Of a DNA stretch of 64,000 nt, positions 10,398-18,544 are shown piece after piece (the stretch's first letter is position 1; the number at the start of each line of letters is the position of its first letter). Location of the stretch: assembly GCF_009901525.1 (NCBI RefSeq), contig NZ_CP019288.1, positions 4,555,501-4,619,500 on the forward strand, written 5' to 3'. The translations under genes and the position numbers were made by a program. The notes under the pieces were generated by a model. The model did no database searches. It was given only the letters and a program-made list of their open reading frames with translations, and was not told the DNA's origin. The DNA is from Kordia antarctica (GTDB lineage Bacteria > Bacteroidota > Bacteroidia > Flavobacteriales > Flavobacteriaceae).

Positions 10398-10900
10398 TGG
10401 AATCAAATACTGTAGATTGGATTAATGCTGTTTGTTCAATTGTATCATTATTGGTCGCTATGGGAGCATTGTATTTCGTGTACAAGCAAATTAGTCAAAT
10501 AAATAAGCAATTGAATAGTATGAATGAAACTTTCAGAAATTCAACTTTAATGACCGTCTTAGAATTAGAAAATGAATTGATTAGAAGAAAAGTTAGTTGG
10601 GATGAAGCTAGTTTTCAATTACGAGAATATCCAATTACTTTAAAAAAAACTAAGGAAAAATTAAATAAAGCAACTATTGAAATTTTAAGTGATAAGTTTA
10701 GTACGTCATTTGAAAACTATCTAAATTCTTTAGACAGATTTTGTTATTGTGTTTTACATAATTATATTTCTGATAGAGATTGGAAAACTGAGTATAGAGA
10801 TGTGGTTTTCGATATTGTTAATAATAATCCAGAAGAATTCAATGTTAATTCTAGGTTTAGAAATACGATAAAGATTTTTCAGAAATGGAAAGACGAATAA
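10397..10900 (+). CDS. Membrane-anchored hypothetical protein with coiled coil
   Basis: 167 residues. A single N-terminal membrane helix (about residues 10-30, INAVCSIVSLLVAMGALYFV) is followed by a short coiled coil (KQISQINKQLNSMNETF) and a helical cytoplasmic domain. The arrangement resembles the DUF4760-like membrane proteins often seen in mobile or defence regions, but I see no diagnostic motif. It is coupled to the 84-residue protein upstream. Confidence 0.6.
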   Translation: MESNTVDWINAVCSIVSLLVAMGALYFVYKQISQINKQLNSMNETFRNSTLMTVLELENELIRRKVSWDEASFQLREYPITLKKTKEKLNKATIEILSDKFSTSFENYLNSLDRFCYCVLHNYISDRDWKTEYRDVVFDIVNNNPEEFNVNSRFRNTIKIFQKWKDE

Positions 10901-10978
10901 TAATTATCTATGATATTGTTTTGTTAATTGTTACACAATACTCAAATAAATAAACGATTTTACCAAAAGCTAAAATAC

Positions 10979-11060
10979 CTACTTAAAACAAACAGTAATA
11001 ACTTCACCTTCCATCAAGCAATACTTATCAATATCTTCAATGATAAAAATTACACTATAA
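10979..11060 (-). pseudogene. Remnant of a methyltransferase 3' end
   Basis: Bases 10983-11060 match 11930-12007, the 3' end of the intact methyltransferase gene, at 67 of 78 positions by direct comparison. On the minus strand the remnant still reads in frame as IIEDIDKYCLMEGEVITVCFK and then stops at TAG (10981-10979). The intact gene ends IIEDIDKYCLMEGEIIPVCFK. Upstream of this segment similarity fades. It is therefore a broken second copy of that gene's tail, on the far side of the toxin-antitoxin pair. Confidence 0.8.
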
Positions 11061-11104
11061 CCAATATTTTTTTCGTTCACAACATGGTTGCACGTATAAA
11101 AATA

Positions 11105-11144
11105 AATAATTTAACACGTGTTGTTAAATTATTTTGTAATTTTG
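11105..11144 (+). promoter_or_regulatory. Toxin-antitoxin promoter with palindromic operator
   Basis: A perfect inverted repeat with 12-bp arms (AATAATTTAACA at 11105-11116 and its complement at 11122-11133, 5-bp spacer) ends three bases before a consensus -7 box, TAATTTTG (11137-11144). Transcription would begin near 11150, some 20 bases before the antitoxin ATG at 11172. The palindrome covers the expected -33 region, as expected for autorepression by the antitoxin. Confidence 0.65.
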
Positions 11145-11171
11145 TATTTGACAATTCATAAACTTATTAGT

Positions 11172-11423
11172 ATGAACACAAAGTTGACACTAACAATAGA
11201 AAAAGAAATAATTGAAAGAGCAAAAAACTATGCGAAAGGAAAAAATCGCAGCTTATCAGATATTATCGAAAACTATTTAAAAATGCTTACCAAAGAAGAA
11301 CGAAAACAAAAAAGTAAAAAGCTCAATCCAATAGTAGAATCCTTAAAAGGTTCTTTTACAATGCCAAAGGATATGGATTATAAAAAAGAACTTGAAAATC
11401 GCTTAGAAAAAAAGTATTTATAA
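11172..11423 (+). CDS. Antitoxin, DUF6364-like ribbon-helix-helix protein
   Basis: An 83-residue protein with an N-terminal ribbon-helix-helix-like DNA-binding pattern (TKLTLTIEKEIIERAKNYAK, then RSLSDIIENYL) and a charged C-terminal tail of the kind that wraps and blocks the partner toxin. ATG 11172 is chosen because it lies just downstream of a good promoter and gives the family N-terminus; an upstream ATG at 11118 would lie inside the operator. The toxin ATG follows the stop with no gap. Confidence 0.8.
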   Translation: MNTKLTLTIEKEIIERAKNYAKGKNRSLSDIIENYLKMLTKEERKQKSKKLNPIVESLKGSFTMPKDMDYKKELENRLEKKYL

Positions 11424-11840
11424 ATGGATAAAGTTCTCATAGATACAGATGTATTGCTAGATTTCTTTTTTGACAGAAAACCATTCTCGGCATACGCGAC
11501 AGAAATTCTAAACTTATGCGCTGAAAAAGAAATAAAAGGATATACAACTCCTGTGATAATTTCTAATGTGTATTATTTACTTAGAAAAACAGCAAAACAT
11601 GCAGTTATAATAGAAAAAATAAAACAACTTATAACTATAATTGATATTGTGAAAATGGATAAGAATGCAGTCCTAAAAGCTTTAAATTCTGAATTTAAAG
11701 ATTTTGAAGATGCGCTACAAAATTTTTCAGCTATTGAAAATGGACACATAAAAATCATTCTAACAAGAAACCTAAAAGATTTCAAAAAGAGTGAATTGGT
11801 TGTTTTAACGCCCGAAACATATTTAAAAGGAAAATCTTAA
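11424..11840 (+). CDS. PIN-domain toxin (VapC-like ribonuclease)
   Basis: A 138-residue PIN-domain protein, expected to be a Mg2+-dependent RNase held inactive by the antitoxin. The first strand carries the acidic motif LIDTDVLLDFFFDR, residues 60-70 are helical, and the later acidic cluster EFKDFEDALQ supplies further metal ligands. The terminal strand pattern ILTRNLKDFKKSELVVLTPE is typical of PIN toxins. Translation starts immediately after the antitoxin stop. Confidence 0.85.
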   Translation: MDKVLIDTDVLLDFFFDRKPFSAYATEILNLCAEKEIKGYTTPVIISNVYYLLRKTAKHAVIIEKIKQLITIIDIVKMDKNAVLKALNSEFKDFEDALQNFSAIENGHIKIILTRNLKDFKKSELVVLTPETYLKGKS

Positions 11841-11925
11841 TAAGTACTAACAAACAACCAAATTAACAGAAAACGAATTAACAAAAAACAAAAAAGGAGC
11901 AAAGCGACTTAAAAAATCTCACTAC

Positions 11926-12690
11926 TTATTTAAAACAAACAGGAATAATTTCTCCTTCCATCAAGCAATACTTGTCAATATCTTCAATAATAAGATCTGC
12001 TGTATAATCTACTTCTTCAACTCTAAATCCGATACTTCGTAGCTTATCAAAATAGTCAAGTCCGTACACACGCACATGATCGTACTGACCGAAGATTTTT
12101 GTGCGTTCTTTTTTATCTACAATCGTATCATCTTCAAAAGTAATTTCGCGATCTAAATCTTGTGGAATTTGCAAAATTGCCATTCCGCCAGGTTTCAAAA
12201 CACGATACAACTCTTGCATCGCTTTCGTATCATCAGGAATATGTTCCAGCACATGATTGCATAAAATCGTATCAAACGAATTATCTTCAAAAGGTAAATC
12301 GCAAATATCAGCTTTCACATCTGCCAACGGCGACAACAAATCAGTAGTTGTATACTCTAAGTTTTTCTGTTTTCTAAAACGCTTGTAAAAAGCTTGTTCT
12401 GGTGCAAAATGTAACACCTTCTGTGGTTTTGTAAAAAAGTCTGTTTCGTTCTGTAAGTACAACCAAAGTAATCGATGACGTTCCAAAGACAATGTGCTTG
12501 GCGATAACGCATTTTCACGATTGATGGCATAACCATACGACAAAAACGTTCGAAAACTCTTTCCGTCAATCGGATCTGTATAGTTCTTTCCTTTCAATAC
12601 AAACGTAACAATTGGGCGAATCCAGTAACTCAACTTAATTAAAAGTGGTCTTGGAATCGTATTTAGTATGTATTTAAAAAGGTTTTTCAC
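11926..12690 (-). CDS. SAM-dependent methyltransferase (class I)
   Basis: About 254 residues. The Methyltransf_11-type core has VLHFAPEQAFYKRF as a degenerate SAM-binding motif I, ADICDLPFEDNSFDTILCNHVLEHI as motifs II and III (split here by family position), and the LKPGGMAILQIP segment. The substrate is not evident. TTG 12705 gives a longer form overlapping the previous stop; GTG 12690, seven bases after that stop, gives the tidier N-terminus VKNLFKYIL and is preferred. A second degenerate copy of its 3' end lies at 10979-11060. Confidence 0.82.
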   Translation of the reverse strand: MKNLFKYILNTIPRPLLIKLSYWIRPIVTFVLKGKNYTDPIDGKSFRTFLSYGYAINRENALSPSTLSLERHRLLWLYLQNETDFFTKPQKVLHFAPEQAFYKRFRKQKNLEYTTTDLLSPLADVKADICDLPFEDNSFDTILCNHVLEHIPDDTKAMQELYRVLKPGGMAILQIPQDLDREITFEDDTIVDKKERTKIFGQYDHVRVYGLDYFDKLRSIGFRVEEVDYTADLIIEDIDKYCLMEGEIIPVCFK

Positions 12691-12697
12691 GTATGTA

Positions 12698-13114
12698 TTA
12701 TTCAATTTTAATCATAAATGAACTCACTTCTGTTTTTTTTAAAGCCTTATAAAGATTGGCAGTAAAATAAATAGTATCTCCTTTTCTAGCAGTTAAATCT
12801 ACCTGAACACCGCCATGTTTACGAACAAGTGCTTCCATAGGATCTTCTCCTTCTTTCTCTGGCTCGGGAAGCATCAAATAACTACAATCACTAAGCCATT
12901 TAAGGCGCGAGCTTGCTTCATCCCCATTACTCATATATTCTCTTTGAAAATTATTTTCGCGGACTATTTTGGTCGAAAGCGGAACAAATTTATCCGCAGG
13001 AATAATAAATACACCTGTTTTTAAATCGGAACAATCTACTTCTTTTTCTTCTTGAGCGTTTGTAGAAAAGCTAAGTAAGCAAAAAATGAGTGTGCTAAAG
13101 AGTAATTTTTTCAA
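12698..13114 (-). CDS. Exported hypothetical protein (138 aa)
   Basis: A 138-residue protein with a clear signal peptide (MKKLLFSTLIFCLLSFSTNAQ) and a small beta-rich periplasmic domain with two cysteines (VDCSDL and SDCSYL). I do not recognise the family. It lies eight bases upstream of the methyltransferase start and 23 bases downstream of map, in a run of minus-strand genes. Confidence 0.7.
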   Translation of the reverse strand: MKKLLFSTLIFCLLSFSTNAQEEKEVDCSDLKTGVFIIPADKFVPLSTKIVRENNFQREYMSNGDEASSRLKWLSDCSYLMLPEPEKEGEDPMEALVRKHGGVQVDLTARKGDTIYFTANLYKALKKTEVSSFMIKIE

Positions 13115-13137
13115 AGTATTTTTTTGTTTAAAGATGT

Positions 13138-13944
13138 TTATGATTGTCTAAATTCTGCTTCTTCGTCACTTTCAATGCCTAAAGCTTCATAGACATATTT
13201 GAAAGTTGAAAGCAATTCGGGCTTTCCATTTACAAGTGCAACGTCGTGTTCAAAATGTGCGCTTGGTTTTCCGTCACGCGTCAAAATTGTCCAGCCATCA
13301 CGCAATTGTTTTATGTTTTTAGTTCCCATATTAATCATAGGTTCAATCGCAACGACCATTCCTTCAATAAATTTCTTTCCACGACCACGTTTTCCATAAT
13401 TTGGCATTTCTGGATCTTCATGCATTTTTCTTCCCAATCCATGACCAACCAATTCGCGGACAACGCCATAACCGTGTGATTCTGTATATTGCTGAATTGC
13501 AAAACCAACATCGCCTACACGATTTCCAAGTTTAAATTCGCGGATTCCTACGTACAAAGATTCTTTGGTTACTTCCAACAGTTTTTTCACTTCCTCAGTC
13601 ACTTCTCCCACAGGGAAAGAATACGCATGATCGCCATAAAATTTATTCTTAATAGCGCCACAATCTACCGAAATAATATCGCCTTCTTTTAAAGGTGAAT
13701 TATTTGGAATTCCATGAACAACTTGTGCATTTGGACTCACGCATAATGTGTTTGGAAAGTCATACAATCCTAAAAACCCAGGAATTGCACCTTGGGCACG
13801 AATAAATTCTTCGGCAAGTTTATCTAAATGTAACGTTGTTACGCCAGGCTTAATTTCGCCAGCTAACATTCCTAATGTCTTGGAAACGACTAATGCACTT
13901 TCGCGCATCAATTCAATTTCTTCTCGTGTTTTTGCTACTATCAT
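13138..13944 (-). CDS. map: Methionine aminopeptidase, type I
   Basis: A 268-residue cytosolic metallopeptidase that removes N-terminal methionine from new proteins. The five metal ligands are visible in order: Asp in ISVDCG, Asp in FYGDHAYS, His in LVGHGLGRKMHE, Glu in VAIEPMI and Glu in HFEHDVAL. The start MIVAKTREEIELMRES (ATG 13944) is the family N-terminus and overlaps the stop of the upstream HAD gene by 4 bases; the longer frame to 14031 is only read-through of that gene. Confidence 0.95.
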   Translation of the reverse strand: MIVAKTREEIELMRESALVVSKTLGMLAGEIKPGVTTLHLDKLAEEFIRAQGAIPGFLGLYDFPNTLCVSPNAQVVHGIPNNSPLKEGDIISVDCGAIKNKFYGDHAYSFPVGEVTEEVKKLLEVTKESLYVGIREFKLGNRVGDVGFAIQQYTESHGYGVVRELVGHGLGRKMHEDPEMPNYGKRGRGKKFIEGMVVAIEPMINMGTKNIKQLRDGWTILTRDGKPSAHFEHDVALVNGKPELLSTFKYVYEALGIESDEEAEFRQS

Positions 13945-14351
13945 TTTCTTAGAAAGGAAAACAATCCTTTTTTCTTTTTTAATTCTACGTTTGACGTTTC
14001 GTTGGTGAGTAACTGATAAATTTCGCCCCAACCCAAAAATCCGCCAATATTTCTATCATCAATAAAATAGTCTGCATTGATTTTCCGACTTACCTTTCCT
14101 TCAAATATTTCTTCGGGAAAACTATGATTTACGGCATAAAAATCAATGCCATTTTCTTTACAAAATGCAACAGCTTCTTTCAAACGTTTTCCGCTTCTAT
14201 AGGTCCATAAAATCAATCGATGTCCATCTTTCTCTAAGCGTTTCAAGGTTTCAAAAGCAAAGATTTTCGGACTACCAATTTTAGGATACGCATCTTCAAC
14301 AATGGTTCCATCAAAATCTATGGCAATCAATAAGCTCTCTTTCGCAATCAT
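13941..14351 (-). CDS. HAD-like hydrolase, BT0820-type
   Basis: A 136-residue phosphatase of the haloacid dehalogenase superfamily. It shows motif I AIDFDGTIVED (residues about 10-20), motif II ILWTYRSG near residue 48, and the late acidic motif DYFIDDRNIGG near 95-105. The C1 cap is minimal, as in short Bacteroides BT0820-like hydrolases. It ends in a Lys/Phe-rich tail and overlaps map by 4 bases, so the two are coupled. Confidence 0.82.
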   Translation of the reverse strand: MIAKESLLIAIDFDGTIVEDAYPKIGSPKIFAFETLKRLEKDGHRLILWTYRSGKRLKEAVAFCKENGIDFYAVNHSFPEEIFEGKVSRKINADYFIDDRNIGGFLGWGEIYQLLTNETSNVELKKKKGLFSFLRK

Positions 14352-14396
14352 TCCAGTCGCTATTTTGTGTTTGCAAAGCTACAAAGAAATCCTGTT

Positions 14397-14975
14397 TTAT
14401 TCAGCATACGAATGTTTATAGTCGTCTCCAGATAAAATAGTCAAGATATCTTCTTCTAAAGTATCTACTGGCGACTCCACAATTCTATTGATTTCTTTTC
14501 CGTTGCGATAAAATATAAACGTAGGAACATTGGTAATATTAAAACCATCTTCCAAATGCTTAGGCGTTTCCTTTTCTTCATCAAGCGTAATCAATTCAAC
14601 CTTTTCTTTAGAAATATTCATAACATCTAAAATCTTGTAGAAATGTGGAACTTCCCGCTGACTATCTTCACACCAAGTTCCCATAAAAATCTTCACAGTT
14701 ATATCAGCAAACAACGTTTGTATTTCGGCTGTAATTTCTTTATCCACAGGATATGTTGAATATGTTGGCGCAAACCAACTATCATAAGGTGCTGCCGAAA
14801 TTGTTTCACGTGTTTGAACGCCAGTCAAAATTGGTAATTCTTCTTCGTCTTCCATTTCATCTGAATCATTTTTATCTGTAGTTGCAGTAGTTTCAGTCGT
14901 TGGAACAGTTTCTTTCTTTTCGTTTTTGCATGCGAAAAAAGTAACGATCACTAGAATATAAAGTATTTTTTTCAT
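14397..14975 (-). CDS. Thioredoxin-fold lipoprotein with single active-site cysteine
   Basis: A 192-residue lipoprotein with a signal peptide ending in the lipobox TFFAC, an acidic Thr/Glu linker, then a thioredoxin-like domain. The active-site region is GTWCEDSQREVPHF, i.e. CxxS rather than CxxC, and the cis-Pro motif is NVPTFIFYRNGKEI. A CxxS enzyme cannot carry out a full dithiol exchange by itself, so a role in mixed-disulfide trapping or isomerisation is more likely (inference). Confidence 0.8.
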   Translation of the reverse strand: MKKILYILVIVTFFACKNEKKETVPTTETTATTDKNDSDEMEDEEELPILTGVQTRETISAAPYDSWFAPTYSTYPVDKEITAEIQTLFADITVKIFMGTWCEDSQREVPHFYKILDVMNISKEKVELITLDEEKETPKHLEDGFNITNVPTFIFYRNGKEINRIVESPVDTLEEDILTILSGDDYKHSYAE

Positions 14976-15061
14976 CTTAAATTAGGATATAAATGTTGTT
15001 TAATTTTTTTAGATTAATGATTTTCGGGTCATTAATTTGGGTTGAATAACTCCAACGATTG

Positions 15062-15652
15062 TTATTTATGTATTAATTTTTCAATATCTACTGTCAGCAT
15101 TGCGTATGCTCCAAACATTTTTGATTTTACATCAGCATCAAAAGCATTGGTAAGTGAATAGTCGAAAATCAATTCCAAACCTAAAAACTTAGAAAAGTTA
15201 GTTCCAACTCCTAAATTTAAGCTAAAAGCACCATTTTTATATCCTTCTTTTACATCTACTCCTGTAGTGGTTTCTGCTGCTGTGAGAATAGCATAGCGCA
15301 AACCTGACTTTAGATAAAAGCCTTGATTGTAACTTCCGTTGATGTCAAATTTTAATTTTGGGCTCAGACTGATGTAGCTCAATTTTGTTCTTGGGTCAAT
15401 GTTTATAGTTCGTTTCTCATATGCAATATCTGCCACAATACCAAAATGGTCATTTAATTGATAATCTCCATAAACTCCAACGTGTAGTCCAGCATATTCT
15501 GGTATAGAATAAGACCCACTCGGATTAAAAGAGACATTGCTGTCGGTAAGTAATGAGTACACATTTGTACCTACAGAAATTCCGTATGATACATCTTGAG
15601 CCTTAGACTGCAAGCAAAATATAATTGTGATAATAAATACTATTCTTTTCAT
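15062..15652 (-). CDS. Outer-membrane beta-barrel protein (PorT/OmpA-like)
   Basis: A 196-residue protein with a signal peptide (MKRIVFIITIIFCLQSKAQ) and alternating amphipathic strands ending in aromatic residues. Landmarks include GVYGDYQLNDHFGIVADIAYE and LGVGTNFSKFLGLELIFDYSL, as in small flavobacterial outer-membrane barrels. Its ATG shares one base with the gpmI stop (TAATG), which suggests cotranscription, though a functional link is not evident. Confidence 0.8.
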   Translation of the reverse strand: MKRIVFIITIIFCLQSKAQDVSYGISVGTNVYSLLTDSNVSFNPSGSYSIPEYAGLHVGVYGDYQLNDHFGIVADIAYEKRTINIDPRTKLSYISLSPKLKFDINGSYNQGFYLKSGLRYAILTAAETTTGVDVKEGYKNGAFSLNLGVGTNFSKFLGLELIFDYSLTNAFDADVKSKMFGAYAMLTVDIEKLIHK

Positions 15653-17169
15653 TAGATAAGTGATTTTCGCGTCATTAATTCAGGTTGAGGTATTCCGATC
15701 ATTTCCAAAATAGTTGGTGCAATATCGCTCAAAACTCCGTCTTTTATATGTTTAATGTCTTCATCAACCAAAATAATAGGAACAGGATTTGTCGTGTGCG
15801 CTGTGTTTGGACTTCCGTCAGGATTAATCATAGTGTCACAATTTCCGTGATCGGCAATTACAATTGTGCTATAACCATGTTTTTGAGCAACTTCAATAAT
15901 AGCTTTTGCACATTCGTCTACAACCTCACAGGCTTTTACGGCAGCTTGAAAGTTTCCGGTATGACCAACCATATCTGGATTAGCAAAGTTTAAACATACA
16001 AAATCGGCTGTTTCTTTTTCCAATTCTGGAATGATTTTATCGCGAATATCATACGCGCTCATTTCTGGTTGTAAATCGTAGGTTGCTACTTTTGGTGACG
16101 GACATAATAAACGTTGTTCGCCTTCAAATGGTGTTTCTTGTCCACCATTAAAAAAGAATGTTACATGCGGATATTTTTCTGTTTCCGCAATACGAATTTG
16201 TTTTTTTCCATGTTTGGATAAAACTTCGCCCAAAGTATCTTTAATATTATCTTTATTAAAAACAACATGAATATTCTTATAAGAAGCTTTGTAATTCGTT
16301 AAAGTTACATAATAGAGCGGAAGTGCTTTCATGCCAAATTCTGGAAAATCTTGCTGTGACAAAACCTCTGTTAATTCGCGCCCACGATCTGTTCTAAAGT
16401 TAAAAAAGATTATGACATCATCTTCCTTTATTTTTGCAATTGGCTCGTTGTTTTCGTCCGTTAAAATGATGGGTTTTATGAATTCATCTGTAATATCAGC
16501 ATCATAATTTTCTTGGATACTTTCTGTAGCATTTGTGCTCAACGTTCCTTTTCCGTTCACTAAAGCATCATATACTAATTTCACGCGTTCCCAACGTTTA
16601 TCTCTATCCATTGCATAATAACGACCTGTAATTGTTGCTAGTTTTGCATTATTTTCTGCACAGAAGTTTTCTGTACGTTCAATAAATTCTATTCCAGATT
16701 TTGGATCAACATCTCTTCCATCTGTAAATGCATGCACAAAGACATTTTCTACATTATGATCGTTTGCTATATTGACTAAACTTTCTAAATGACTGATGTG
16801 CGAATGTACGCCACCATTAGAAACCAAACCTAAAAAATGAACTGCTTTGTTATGCGTTTTTGCATGTTGCAAAGCTTCTTTTAAAACAACTTCATCTTTC
16901 AACGTATTATTCTGAATGGCTAAGTTGATTTTGGCTAAATCTTGATACACAATACGTCCTGCGCCTAAATTCATATGTCCAACTTCGCTGTTTCCCATTT
17001 GACCTTCTGGCAAACCAACATTCATTCCGTCAGTTAGCAAATTGGCGTTCGGGTATTTGGTATATAAACTGTCGATAAATGGAACATTTGCGTTGGCAAT
17101 AGCAGAAACTTTTGGATTGGGCGATTTTCCCCATCCATCCAAAATCATTAAAATAACTTTCTTATTCAT
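15652..17169 (-). CDS. gpmI: 2,3-bisphosphoglycerate-independent phosphoglycerate mutase
   Basis: A 505-residue cytosolic enzyme interconverting 3- and 2-phosphoglycerate in glycolysis. It carries the N-terminal metal-binding MILDGWG, catalytic Ser61 in GNSEVGHMNLGAG, DGRDVDPKSG and GRYYAMDRDKRW in the transferase domain, and the second metal site with DMVGHTG and IADHGNCD. Length and motifs are full. Mn2+-dependent in related enzymes. Confidence 0.97.
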   Translation of the reverse strand: MNKKVILMILDGWGKSPNPKVSAIANANVPFIDSLYTKYPNANLLTDGMNVGLPEGQMGNSEVGHMNLGAGRIVYQDLAKINLAIQNNTLKDEVVLKEALQHAKTHNKAVHFLGLVSNGGVHSHISHLESLVNIANDHNVENVFVHAFTDGRDVDPKSGIEFIERTENFCAENNAKLATITGRYYAMDRDKRWERVKLVYDALVNGKGTLSTNATESIQENYDADITDEFIKPIILTDENNEPIAKIKEDDVIIFFNFRTDRGRELTEVLSQQDFPEFGMKALPLYYVTLTNYKASYKNIHVVFNKDNIKDTLGEVLSKHGKKQIRIAETEKYPHVTFFFNGGQETPFEGEQRLLCPSPKVATYDLQPEMSAYDIRDKIIPELEKETADFVCLNFANPDMVGHTGNFQAAVKACEVVDECAKAIIEVAQKHGYSTIVIADHGNCDTMINPDGSPNTAHTTNPVPIILVDEDIKHIKDGVLSDIAPTILEMIGIPQPELMTRKSLI

Positions 17170-17523
17170 TCGAGATAAATTGATTTAAAAAAATAAAAAT
17201 AAGCGTATTTCATTACATAATAACAACCTGAACCTTAAAAACCAATCTTTTTACCAAAGGTTTATCATATTCATAATAAAACACTGCTTTTTTCGTAGAA
17301 ACACTAAAAATACAATACTAACGACTTCTTAAAATTTTCTATATAAACTGTTAACACTTTTCTATTTTTTAAGATGGCTTTAACAGATTTATGGCTGAAT
17401 AGTTAAGAAAGTGTTATAAATGAAAAAAGCGTGCAACGTTTTTTGTGTAGCGTCGTCTCTTAGGTGTAATCAAATTACAAAAATCAAAAAATATCAATCA
17501 TCAATTAAAAAACATCAATTAGT
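17170..17523. other. Intergenic region between divergent gpmI and ankyrin gene
   Basis: 354 bp of AT-rich DNA that must hold the promoters of both flanking genes. I see no clear TAnnTTTG box on either strand near the starts, and no hairpin or small coding frame I would defend. Confidence 0.5.
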
Positions 17524-17916
17524 ATGAAAAAAACAATTTTTATGATCGCTCTTATAGTAGGAGCTTCATTCACAACGGCAAACGCAACTGAAGGAAACAA
17601 CGAAACTACGAACACATCTGAAATTACGATAACAAAAGTAGTCAAGGTAAATTCATTTTGTATTGCAATTGCAAAAGGCGATTTTGATACAGTTAAAAAA
17701 ATGATCGAATTCGGAGAAAACGTAAACAAAACATCTAACGGAAAAACACCATTAATGTATGCAGCACGTTACAACAGAACTAAAATAGCTTCTTTATTAT
17801 TGAAAAGTGGTGCGAAATTTGATACAAAAGATAAAGACGGACATACTGCTATTGATTACGCAGAACAATCAAAAGCAACAGACGTTAAAAAAGTATTGAC
17901 AGCAGCTTCAAAATAA
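17524..17916 (+). CDS. Exported ankyrin-repeat protein
   Basis: A 130-residue protein with a signal peptide (MKKTIFMIALIVGASFTTANA) and two to three ankyrin repeats in its second half. The helix-turn landmarks are GKTPLMYAARYN and GHTAIDYAEQSKATDV, preceded by a partial repeat ending in MIEFGENVNK. It is probably a small periplasmic protein-binding module; no partner is indicated by the neighbours. Confidence 0.85.
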   Translation: MKKTIFMIALIVGASFTTANATEGNNETTNTSEITITKVVKVNSFCIAIAKGDFDTVKKMIEFGENVNKTSNGKTPLMYAARYNRTKIASLLLKSGAKFDTKDKDGHTAIDYAEQSKATDVKKVLTAASK

Positions 17917-17934
17917 GAATGCAAGATTACCTAT

Positions 17935-17970
17935 AAAAAAGCCGTTTCTGGAAGGAAACGGCTTTTTTTT
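17935..17970. terminator. Bidirectional terminator
   Basis: A perfect GCCGTTTC..GAAACGGC stem with a 6-base loop, an A-run on the left and a T-run on the right. It can stop both the ankyrin gene and the convergent RiPP precursor gene. Confidence 0.9.
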
Positions 17971-17987
17971 TATGCAGTATTTTAATA

Positions 17988-18158
17988 TTAATCTTGACTA
18001 GGCCATTTCTGACATTGATTGGCTCCGTAGCATCGTGTGATTTGTACGGTTACAACTGGACACTGACTCGAATGACCTCTTCCGCCAGTTACCGATGATT
18101 GATTTAAAATACTAATTTGTTTCTTGTTTAATTGTAAGTAATTCGTCTTTTTTTTCAT
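17988..18158 (-). CDS. RiPP precursor peptide, class I lanthipeptide-like
   Basis: A 56-residue peptide too short for standard calling. The leader MKKKTNYLQLNKKQISILNQ has the LNKxxI..L pattern of Bacteroidota natural-product precursors and ends in a double-glycine site at residues 25-26 (VTGGRG). The 30-residue core has three Cys (33, 43, 49) and five Ser/Thr, suitable for thioether rings. ATG 18158 lies after an AT-rich region. No LanB, LanC or peptidase-transporter gene is in the window, so modifying enzymes would have to act from elsewhere. The family is inferred from the pattern only. Confidence 0.75.
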   Translation of the reverse strand: MKKKTNYLQLNKKQISILNQSSVTGGRGHSSQCPVVTVQITRCYGANQCQKWPSQD

Positions 18159-18305
18159 GGTTGTATAATTAAGTTAATAATAATCAACAAGATATAAATA
18201 AAAAAAAGAGAAACGTTACTGTTTTACCGTCATGATGGTAGTGTTGGAGGTTTAATAATTTTAAATTATGAATGTTGAATTATAAATTTAAAAAATATTT
18301 ATTTT

Positions 18306-18375
18306 AAGACCAAAGACCAAAGACCAAAGACCAAAGACCAAAGACCAAAGACCAAAGACCAAAGACCAAAGACCA
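18306..18375 (+). repeat. Ten tandem copies of a 7-bp unit (AAGACCA)
   Basis: Ten consecutive AAGACCA units without interruption. They lie in the 386-bp gap 18159-18544 downstream of the minus-strand M48 peptidase gene and upstream of the RiPP precursor gene. The rest of the gap has low-complexity motifs and no gene. Confidence 0.95.
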
Positions 18376-18544
18376 AATACTGGATGTAGAGAAACAGATT
18401 GCTTCAAGTTTTTCTAAAACTTTCGCAATGACGTTCCACAGGATTAAGAGGCAAAAGCTAAAGACAAATAGCCAAAAGCTGAAAATTAGGCACTTTCACA
18501 TTTAAAATTTAAAATTCAACATTTAGCATTTCAAACCCAAAAAC

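Noticed and set aside
10928-11161. A 77-codon plus-strand frame before the antitoxin
   Set aside because: It overlaps the antitoxin operator and promoter and the methyltransferase remnant, which is coding-like on the other strand; it shows no motif.
13945-14031. Longer methionine aminopeptidase N-terminus
   Set aside because: These codons are the other frame of the HAD hydrolase gene; the family start is ATG 13944, coupled by ATGA overlap.
18306-18375. Possible CRISPR array from regular repeats
   Set aside because: The units are 7 bp and contiguous, with no spacers and no cas genes; the same holds for the other short arrays.
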